A DNA stretch of 64,000 nt from Cohnella sp. AR92. GTDB lineage: Bacteria; Bacillota; Bacilli; Paenibacillales; Paenibacillaceae. The DNA is taken from positions 206,625 to 270,624 of the forward strand of contig NZ_RZJR01000004.1 of the NCBI RefSeq assembly GCF_003990975.1. Direction: 5' to 3'. Below the pieces are notes generated by a model. It ran no database searches and had not been told where the DNA came from. It was given only the letters and a program-made list of their open reading frames with translations. Shown one piece after another: positions 34,853-40,954 of the stretch (position 1 is its first letter; each line of letters opens with the position of its first letter). The position numbers and the translations under genes are program-made.

Positions 34853-35707
34853 ATGAAAAAAACAATTCGATTGGATAAGATGCTAGGCAACCTTGGCTAT
34901 GGGACAAGAAGCGGCATCAAAGCTCTGGTCCGCCAGGGAGCGATTGCCGTGAACGGAGCGAGAGCGAAGGATCCCGGCATGCAGATCGATCCGGAAGCGG
35001 ACGAGGTTGTCTTGGACGGGGAGAAGATCGTCTACCGCGATACCGTCTACGTGCTGCTGAACAAGCCGGCCGGCTACGTGTCGGCGACGGAGGATCGCCG
35101 GGACCGCGTCGTGCTGGAACTGCTGGATGAAGAAGTGAACGTGCTGTCTCCTTTTCCCGTCGGGCGGTTGGACAAGGATACCGAGGGGCTGCTGCTGCTC
35201 ACCAATGACGGCAAGCTCTCGCATGAGCTGCTCTCTCCCCGCAAGCACGTCCCGAAGACGTACCAGGCTCTGGTGGAAGGCGCGGCCGGCGAGAACGACG
35301 TCGCTCTTTTCCAAGAAGGGGTCACCCTGGACGACGGCTACCGCACTCTTCCGGCCCTTCTGAGAATCGTATCGGTCGGACAAGCCGGGACGCTGCCGGA
35401 TCATCCCGAAGCCGGGAAGGCGGCGGAGCGCATGAAGAAGGTGTCGGCGCTTCGAGGACCGGAGCTTCAAGCGGCGATCGACGCGGGAAGCCCTCTGAGC
35501 TGGATCGAGCTGACGATTCAGGAGGGCAAGTACCACCAGGTCAAGAGAATGTTCGAAGCCGTCGGCAAGAAAGTGCTGTACCTTCGCCGGGTGGCCATGG
35601 GGCCGCTCCCTCTGGACGAATCGCTGGAGGTCGGCGAGTGGCGGGAGTTAACGGAAGAAGAAGTGACCGCTTTGCGGGAATACCGGAAGGAGTCCGAGGG
35701 CCAATGA
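34853..35707 (+). CDS. rRNA pseudouridine synthase, RsuA/RluB family
   Basis: A 284-residue enzyme with an N-terminal S4 RNA-binding domain (about 5-50: IRLDKMLGNLGYGTRSGIK) and a catalytic domain (about 65-250). The catalytic aspartate is in VGRLDKDTEGLLLLTNDG; LLNKPAGYVSAT and EGKYHQVKRMFEAVG are further family segments. It isomerises a uridine in rRNA to pseudouridine. It is co-directional with the RsmF-like gene (25 bp) and overlaps the HAD gene by 4 bp, so two rRNA modification genes are linked. Confidence 0.92.
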   Translation: MKKTIRLDKMLGNLGYGTRSGIKALVRQGAIAVNGARAKDPGMQIDPEADEVVLDGEKIVYRDTVYVLLNKPAGYVSATEDRRDRVVLELLDEEVNVLSPFPVGRLDKDTEGLLLLTNDGKLSHELLSPRKHVPKTYQALVEGAAGENDVALFQEGVTLDDGYRTLPALLRIVSVGQAGTLPDHPEAGKAAERMKKVSALRGPELQAAIDAGSPLSWIELTIQEGKYHQVKRMFEAVGKKVLYLRRVAMGPLPLDESLEVGEWRELTEEEVTALREYRKESEGQ

Positions 35708-36495
35708 ACTACCGGATTATCGCGCTTGACGTGGACGGAACGCTGATCGACGACCATCATGAATTGCGGCCAAGGGTGCGCGCGGCGGTGAGAGCCGCTG
35801 CCGAGCAAGGGGCGGAGATCGTCCTATGCACGGGAAGAGGGACCACGAGCACGCTGCCGATGCTGGAACAGCTGGGCTTGAACGGTACGGTCATCACGCA
35901 CAACGGCGCATGCGTCGTCGACGGCCGGACGAGAGAGGTCCTGCACCAATCCGTCATTCCGGCTCAGGCGGTGGAGCGTTATCTCGCTTATTGCCGGGAG
36001 CGCGGCTATCATTTCGACATGAATACCGCCTTCGATCTGTATGTGGAGAGCTTGGACGAGACGATGGCGGCGGTGTATAAGCGAATTTTCGTGACGCCTA
36101 TTCTCCGCGACGCTCTTGCCGAAGGGTTGCCGGAAGGAACTCTTAAGATTTCGATTTTTGCCCTGAAGGAACAATTGGACGAGTTGGAAAAGGATTGGGC
36201 GGAGTGGACGCACGACCTGCAGACGGTCAGAAGCGGAGACTTCTTCATGGACGTTCAGCCCCTGACGGCGTCGAAGGGGATCGCTCTTGAGAGGCTGGCC
36301 AAGCTTCGCGGGGTGCCCCGCGAGCAGATTCTCGCGATCGGCAATTATTTTAATGATATCGGAATGCTGACGTTCGCGGGCCACGGCGTGGCCGTCGCCA
36401 ATTCTCCGGATGCCGTTAAGGAAGCGGCCGACGAGGTTACGGTATCGAATAATGAAGACGGAGTGGCGGTCGTGCTGGAGAGGCTGCTGGGGTAG
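35704..36495 (+). CDS. HAD superfamily phosphatase, Cof type
   Basis: A 263-residue member of the Cof/YidA group. The start at 35704 overlaps the upstream stop as ATGA. Motif I is IALDVDGTLIDD (nucleophile Asp9), motif II CTGRG, and motif IV IGNYFNDIGML, where Asn-Tyr-Phe-Asn-Asp is the form seen in this subgroup. A C2-type cap lies between about residues 85 and 190. It probably hydrolyses a sugar phosphate, nucleotide or flavin phosphate. Translational coupling to the pseudouridine synthase gene is the only context. Confidence 0.9.
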   Translation: MNYRIIALDVDGTLIDDHHELRPRVRAAVRAAAEQGAEIVLCTGRGTTSTLPMLEQLGLNGTVITHNGACVVDGRTREVLHQSVIPAQAVERYLAYCRERGYHFDMNTAFDLYVESLDETMAAVYKRIFVTPILRDALAEGLPEGTLKISIFALKEQLDELEKDWAEWTHDLQTVRSGDFFMDVQPLTASKGIALERLAKLRGVPREQILAIGNYFNDIGMLTFAGHGVAVANSPDAVKEAADEVTVSNNEDGVAVVLERLLG

Positions 36496-36606
36496 CCGGA
36501 AATAGGTGGAAACGGCAGAAGGCTATTTCGGTTAAGGCGAATAACCGCAAAAAAATAAGCCAACCAGCTGACTGGTTGACCTCATTGCGATCCTGCGTAT
36601 TTGGCG

Positions 36607-36645
36607 AAGGCTGCCCATAAGCGAGCTTATGGGACAGCCTTTTCT
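36607..36645. terminator. Terminator after the HAD gene
   Basis: AAGGCTG-CCCATAAGC pairs with GCTTATGGG-A-CAGCCTT around a short loop, then TTTTCT; on the other strand AAAAGG flanks it, so it can also serve the YjcZ gene. A second weaker hairpin, CCAACCAG/CTGGTTG at about 36557-36576, precedes it. Confidence 0.75.
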
Positions 36646-36728
36646 ATTGGCACAAGTTCTGCTTCGTATCGGTTTCGTTCCGTGGGTTGCATCGAATAAG
36701 CATGGAACTTATTCGATGCGGCTAGAAA

Positions 36729-36824
36729 TTAGTAGTACCCAGCTCTCAGAATGATGACAAGCAGGATGAACAGGACCAATACGAAAGCTGCGGATGCATA
36801 GGCGCCGCCGACAACACCGGACAT
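36729..36824 (-). CDS. YjcZ family sporulation miniprotein (31 residues)
   Basis: The frame starts at 36824 after a near-perfect AAGGAGGAG site and encodes MSGVVGGAYASAAFVLVLF followed by ILLVIILRAGYY. The MSG-Gly-rich start, single hydrophobic helix and tiny size match YjcZ-type proteins of Bacillales, associated with sporulation and probably membrane or coat located. CATATGATA on the minus strand (plus 36915-36923), about 90 bases upstream, fits the sigma-K -10 form CATAnnnTA, but no convincing -35 was found. The flanking 240 bp up to 37063 hold nothing else I can identify. Confidence 0.75.
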   Translation of the reverse strand: MSGVVGGAYASAAFVLVLFILLVIILRAGYY

Positions 36825-37063
36825 GCAAACTCCTCCTTCATATGAAGTGTTGTTGGTTGCCGAAACGGGTGGCTAGCGTAGCTCGGAAGTAATGTCCCGT
36901 CATTCGGTCTACCCTATCATATGAGAATGCGGCACAGCGGATTGGACATTTGTCCCATGGCAGCTGATTTTGAGCAATTCGCCTAGTTGGGGCGGTGCCG
37001 CCGGTCGGACGGCCGACGGCGAGAGGCCCTTGCGGGCTGTTTGCCGGCAGCTGAAGATAACGA

Positions 37064-38638
37064 TTAAGGCAACCGCAGCCCTTTGGGGAGGCGGTTTTTG
37101 AGTTGGCCGTCGCTCGCTTTAAACCAGCCGAGCGGCAGTCCCATGACCGTCAGCAAGCCCCAGCCTTTGACGGCGGGATCGGGAGCCGGGAGGCTCTCTC
37201 CGCGCAGGTAAGCCGCTGCCTCATGGCTGTCCGGAGCGTAATCCGCGCTTCTCGCGGCGTCCGTCGCGCAGGCGGCCATAGCGAGGGCGTGGCTGGGCTC
37301 GAAGCGTCCCTTGAGCACGTCGCCGAGATGAAGGCCCGGCCGAGGCGTGCGTAGCCCGGCTAGCGTATCGCTGCGGAGCGGACTGCCCGCGGGCGTGGGC
37401 AGCCAATAGAGCGCGTCGCCGAACAGAAGCGGCTCGCCGTCCGGGGAGAGGGCGAAGCCGGGCAGCGCTTCTCGCGCGAATTGCCGGAATAGCTCCATGG
37501 CCGCCGCTGGCGTTTGGGAGCTCGAAGCCGATGAATCGCTTCGCCGACCCTTCGAGGGTCGGCTCTTGGGCTTCGAACGCGATTCCTGAGCCTGAGGCCG
37601 GCTGGTTTCGTATTCGATATCGGTTGCGTTGACAGCCGTTGCCGCCCTCTCCAATACGGCGGCGTAGTGTCCTTCGCCTTCCAGTTGATGAGGCCACATG
37701 CGCTCTTCCTTCAGAAGAACGAAATCGGGATGCTCGCTCAAGAACCAGGCGATCGTCTCTTCGTTCTCCGCGCGATTGAACGTGCACGTCGAGTACACCA
37801 GCCTTCCTCCCCGCTTCAGCATCCGCGCGGCGTCGGGCAGGATCGAGCGCTGGCGGCCGACGCAGACGTCCACCGCTGCCGGCGACCATTCCGCGACGGC
37901 TCCGTCGTCCTTGCGGAACATACCTTCGCCCGAGCAGGGAGCGTCCAGCATGATGCGGTCGAACGCCTCCGGCCATCGCGTGGAGAGCTCGTCCGGCGCC
38001 GCATTCGTCACGACGGCGTTGCGGATGCCCATCCGCTCGACGTTCTCGGCCAGGATCTTCGCCCGACCCGCGTGAATCTCGTTCGCGACGAGCAGCCCTC
38101 GCCCGGCAAGCTTGCCGGCGATCTGGGTTGTTTTGCCGCCGGGGGCCGCAGCCAGGTCGAGCACGAGCTCGCCGGGCTGAGGATCGAGCAGCTCCGCGGC
38201 GATCATGGCCGACGGCTCTTGGATATAGAGGAGTCCCGCCGCATGGAAAGGATGCTTGCCCGGGCGAGTGCTCTCCTCGTAATAATATCCGGTTCCGCAC
38301 CAGGGCACCGGCTTCAGCCGGAACAATTCCTTCGCAGCTTCTGCGGCAGGGTGAGCGCGCGTTCCATAGACGTTCGAGTCAGTGCGGCGGGAGTCGGCAT
38401 CGGAATCGGCGTCGGCTTGCTGATTATCGGGAAAATGAGGAGCGGATGGGCTGTTTTCGGATGGAATGGCGGTTCCAAGAGGAAGGTCAGCCTCCGTCTC
38501 GCTCGTACAGTCGGTCTTCAACGGGTTCAGTCGCAGGCCGTACGTTCTCGGCGAATCATAGCTCCTTAGGAAAGCGTCGGCTTCCCCGCCCAACTGCTGC
38601 TTGATTCGTTCGACGTAGGCTGCAGGCAACGATGTCAT
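37064..38638 (-). CDS. RsmF-like rRNA cytosine-C5 methyltransferase (copy 2)
   Basis: A 524-residue paralogue of the enzyme at 33115-34827. It has the same architecture: start LPAAYVERIKQQLGGEAD, Rossmann domain with LDLAAAPGGKTTQIAGKL, LDAPCSGEGMFRKDDGA (motif IV) and YSTCTFNRAENEE (motif VI), a variable linker (Ser/Lys/Arg-rich, about 345-380) and RsmF/PUA-like C-terminal domains ending MGLPLGWFKASDG. A further insert (about 58-85) is acidic and Asp-rich. GGAGGAG precedes the ATG. Two paralogues within 4 kb suggest duplication or two different rRNA targets. Confidence 0.87.
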   Translation of the reverse strand: MTSLPAAYVERIKQQLGGEADAFLRSYDSPRTYGLRLNPLKTDCTSETEADLPLGTAIPSENSPSAPHFPDNQQADADSDADSRRTDSNVYGTRAHPAAEAAKELFRLKPVPWCGTGYYYEESTRPGKHPFHAAGLLYIQEPSAMIAAELLDPQPGELVLDLAAAPGGKTTQIAGKLAGRGLLVANEIHAGRAKILAENVERMGIRNAVVTNAAPDELSTRWPEAFDRIMLDAPCSGEGMFRKDDGAVAEWSPAAVDVCVGRQRSILPDAARMLKRGGRLVYSTCTFNRAENEETIAWFLSEHPDFVLLKEERMWPHQLEGEGHYAAVLERAATAVNATDIEYETSRPQAQESRSKPKSRPSKGRRSDSSASSSQTPAAAMELFRQFAREALPGFALSPDGEPLLFGDALYWLPTPAGSPLRSDTLAGLRTPRPGLHLGDVLKGRFEPSHALAMAACATDAARSADYAPDSHEAAAYLRGESLPAPDPAVKGWGLLTVMGLPLGWFKASDGQLKNRLPKGLRLP

Positions 38639-38750
38639 GCGGACAATCTCCTCCGGTAAACTAAATAATGCTTACCAGTATACACGAAGCGGCTAGGCGG
38701 GGGAAATAAGCGGAGGCAACCGGTAGGAGTTCGATAAGGCGGGAGGCGAC

Positions 38751-38979
38751 GTTATTGCGAAAATCGCATTAACTCGTCGCAGAAAGGCGCGGATAGATGG
38801 CCTATTGGGAAAATCATAAAAACTCGAGCTAGTAGGAGGATGTAGGTGGGCCGTTATTGAACAAAGTTCAATAACTAGGTCAAAGAGGAGCGAGAAACGG
38901 GGGCGTTATTGAACAAAGTTCAATAACTCGGTCAAAAAGGAGCGGGGAACGGGGGCGTTATTGAACAAAGTTCAATAAC
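38751..38979 (+). repeat. 52-bp tandem array A (GTTATTG palindromic cores)
   Basis: Three units at 38853, 38905 and 38957, spaced exactly 52 bp, each begin with the 23-bp palindrome GTTATTGAAC-AAA-GTTCAATAAC followed by TAGG or TCGG/TCAC. Two degenerate units precede them at 38751 (GTTATTGCGAAAATCGCATTAAC) and 38801. Trailing sequence ACTCG follows four of the five cores and gives the array an orientation. No reading frame is kept, because 52 is not a multiple of three. Confidence 0.92.
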
Positions 38980-39007
38980 TCACATATGTAGCGCACGGAG
39001 AGGGAGA

Positions 39008-39324
39008 TAGTCGAAAAAATCGACTACCGGAGCGCCGAACGGGCTGCAGAGGAGGGAGATAGTCGAAAAAATCGACTACCGGAGCGCCGAACGGGCTGTA
39101 GAGGAGGTAGATAGTCGAAAAAATCGACTACCGGAGCGCCGAACGGGCTGTAGAGGAGGTAGATAGTCGAAAAAATCGACTATCGGAGCGCCAAACGGGC
39201 TGCAGAGGAAGGAGATAGCCGAATAAATCGACTATCGGAGCGCCGAACGGGCTGCAGAGGAGGGAGATAGCCGAATAAATCGACTATCGGAGCGCCGAAC
39301 GGGCTGCAGAGGAGGGAGATAGCG
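39008..39324 (+). repeat. 52-bp tandem array B (TAGTCGA palindromic cores)
   Basis: Six full units start at 39008, 39060, 39112, 39164, 39216 and 39268, and a truncated one at 39320. The core is TAGTCGA-AAAAA-TCGACTA (variant TAGCCGAATAAATCGACTA in the last two), followed by CCGGAGCGCCGAACGGG or a close match. It continues array A almost in phase (49 bp centre to centre at the junction). The seventh unit breaks after TAGCG, 27 bp before the IS end. Confidence 0.92.
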
Positions 39325-39380
39325 TCCCCAAACAAGAAAACCGTTCAAACTGTACCTCTGTCAAGAAAGTGGACACAACT

Positions 39381-40205
39381 TTACGCTCCCTGGAGTTGCT
39401 CGTAGTACTTTTTCTCGCAAGCATGTGGAGTTAAGTAGCTAATGGTCGAGTGGATGCGAATGCGGTTGTACTCTAACTCGATGTACTCGTAAATGGCATC
39501 ATAGGCTTGTTTACGAGTTCTAAATTTGGTTTGGTAAATGAGCTCTTTCTTTATCACACTATGAAATGCCTCAATACAGGCATTGTCATAGCAATTCCCT
39601 TTTCGGCTCATGCTGCCTATCATGTTGTTTTTCGTTAACCGTTCCCGGTACTCTGCTGAGGCATACTGAGAGCCGCGATCCGAATGGTGGATAAGGCCTG
39701 CAGCTGGCTTTTGACGCTCACAGGCCTTATCGAAAGCTTCAAGTACAAGTTCCTTGGTCATCCGCTCTCCAAGCGCCCAGCCCACGATCTTTCGAGAGTA
39801 AAGATCCATTACGCTGGCAAGATAGACCCAACCTTGAAGAGTGGCAATGTAGGTAATATCCGTTACCCATACTTTGTTCGGCGCCTGCACCTTAAAGCCA
39901 CGGTTCAGCACGTTCTCATAAACCGGTTGGTTATGGTTGGAGTTCGTGGTTGCTTTGTATTTCTTCACCGTGCAGGAACGTAGTCCCATTTCCTTCATCA
40001 GGTTGGCGACGGTCTTTGGCGCAACAACATCGCCCTCTTCACGCAATTTAGCCGCGATTTTATCGCTGCCATATCGTCTTTTAAAGGCGTAGAAGTGATG
40101 CTGAATTCGCTTCATACGCTTCTTGCGAAGCTTCTCTTGATCGCTTGGTTTACGATTTACCCACTTATAGTAGCCGCTTCGGGAAACACCCATGACAGCG
40201 CACAT
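39381..40205 (-). CDS. IS3-family transposase OrfB (DDE integrase)
   Basis: The 274 residues from MCAVMGVSRSGYYKW carry the HTH_21-like region (KRMKRIQHHFYAFKRRYGSDKI) and an rve integrase core with the three acidic residues: VWVTDITYI, IHHSDRGSQYAS and NACIEAFHSVIKKEL. The frame is open upstream to a slippery A6G at the end of OrfA, so the working product is probably the OrfAB fusion made by -1 frameshifting; the ATG given is only the first internal one. It cuts and joins DNA in transposition. Confidence 0.9.
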   Translation of the reverse strand: MCAVMGVSRSGYYKWVNRKPSDQEKLRKKRMKRIQHHFYAFKRRYGSDKIAAKLREEGDVVAPKTVANLMKEMGLRSCTVKKYKATTNSNHNQPVYENVLNRGFKVQAPNKVWVTDITYIATLQGWVYLASVMDLYSRKIVGWALGERMTKELVLEAFDKACERQKPAAGLIHHSDRGSQYASAEYRERLTKNNMIGSMSRKGNCYDNACIEAFHSVIKKELIYQTKFRTRKQAYDAIYEYIELEYNRIRIHSTISYLTPHACEKKYYEQLQGA

Positions 40206-40252
40206 CTTCTCGACACGAAACTGGAAGCGGTATTTGCGAATGAACGCGTAAA

Positions 40253-40534
40253 TCAGTTTCGGCTTTTGGTGAAGAAGTGCATCGCCTTTTTTAAGATCTC
40301 GAGTTCCTCCTGCAACTCGCGGTTTTGTTCTTCAAGCTTTTTCAGCTTTTCATAATCAACAAACACCTGCGATTTTTCTCCGGCATTAGCAAACTTTTTT
40401 CTCCATGCACGAATGCTGCTTACGGGAATGTCCAGCTCTTTAGAAACTTCAGCTGGTGTTTTACCGTTCTCTTGCATGTGTTTAATCGTTTGACGCTTAA
40501 ACTCATCATCAAAATGCTGACGGATATCGCCCAT
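40253..40534 (-). CDS. IS3-family transposase OrfA
   Basis: A 93-residue DNA-binding subunit: a helix-turn-helix (DDEFKRQTIKHMQENGKTPA, then VSSIRAWRKKF) and a C-terminal leucine-rich coiled coil (KLKKLEEQNRELQEELEILK). It recognises the IS ends and, when fused to OrfB by frameshift, forms the transposase. AGGTGTG is a plausible ribosome site before the ATG. Confidence 0.9.
   Translation of the reverse strand: MGDIRQHFDDEFKRQTIKHMQENGKTPAEVSKELDIPVSSIRAWRKKFANAGEKSQVFVDYEKLKKLEEQNRELQEELEILKKAMHFFTKSRN
40286..40292 (-). other. Programmed -1 frameshift site (A AAA AAG)
   Basis: On the minus strand the OrfA frame reads TTA AAA AAG. Slipping back one base gives TTA AAA AAA GGC and enters the frame that runs without stops into OrfB. 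This heptamer is the classic IS3-family slippery sequence. Confidence 0.8.
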
Positions 40535-40624
40535 GACACACCTCGACCTTTTTAGTGATTTTATTGTAGCAGGTCGCTGTTACAGCGTGTCTACTTTCTA
40601 GACTACATCCACTGCGCGCTCCGT

Positions 40625-40954
40625 TAGTCGATTTTTCCCACTATTTCGGCCTCCGGACACCCTCTGCGCACTCCGTTAGTCGATTTTTCCCACTATCTCG
40701 GCCTCCGGACACCCTCTGCGCGCTCCGTTAGTCGATTTTTCCCACTATCTCGGCCTCCGGACACCCTCTGCGCGCTCCGTTAGTCGATTTTTCCGACTAT
40801 CTCGGACTCCGAACCCCCTCTGCGCGCTCCGTTAGTCGATTTTTTCGACTACTCGGACTCCGAACCCCCTCTGCGCACTCCGTTAGTCGATTTTTCCCAC
40901 TATCTCGGCCTCCAAAGCCGCTATTTGCGTTCCGTTAGTCGATTTTTTGGACTA
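40625..40954 (-). repeat. 52-bp tandem array C, inverted relative to array B
   Basis: Seven units begin with TAGTCGATTTTT at 40625, 40677, 40729, 40781, 40833, 40884 and 40936; spacing is 52 bp except one 51. Read on the minus strand the core is followed by ACGGAGCG, the array B trailer, so the orientation is opposite. Most cores read TAGTCGATTTTTCCCACTA; the one at 40833 is a perfect palindrome (TAGTCGATTTTTTCGACTA). The last core provides the stop codon of the O-antigen-ligase-like gene. Confidence 0.92.

Larger units (their letters stand above)
39351..40611 (-). mobile_element. IS3-family insertion sequence
   Basis: About 1.26 kb with two minus-strand genes (OrfA helix-turn-helix, OrfB DDE integrase). 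The imperfect terminal inverted repeats share GTC(A/T)AGAAAGT(G/A)GACAC; I place the ends at TG 39351 and CA 40611. No direct target duplication is obvious, perhaps because it landed between repeats. It appears intact and possibly active. Both sides are flanked by related 52-bp repeats in opposite orientation. Confidence 0.85.

Noticed and set aside
38853..40954. CRISPR array
   Set aside because: Repeats are tandem 52-bp units in which the spacers are also repeated nearly identically; there are no unique spacers and no cas genes.
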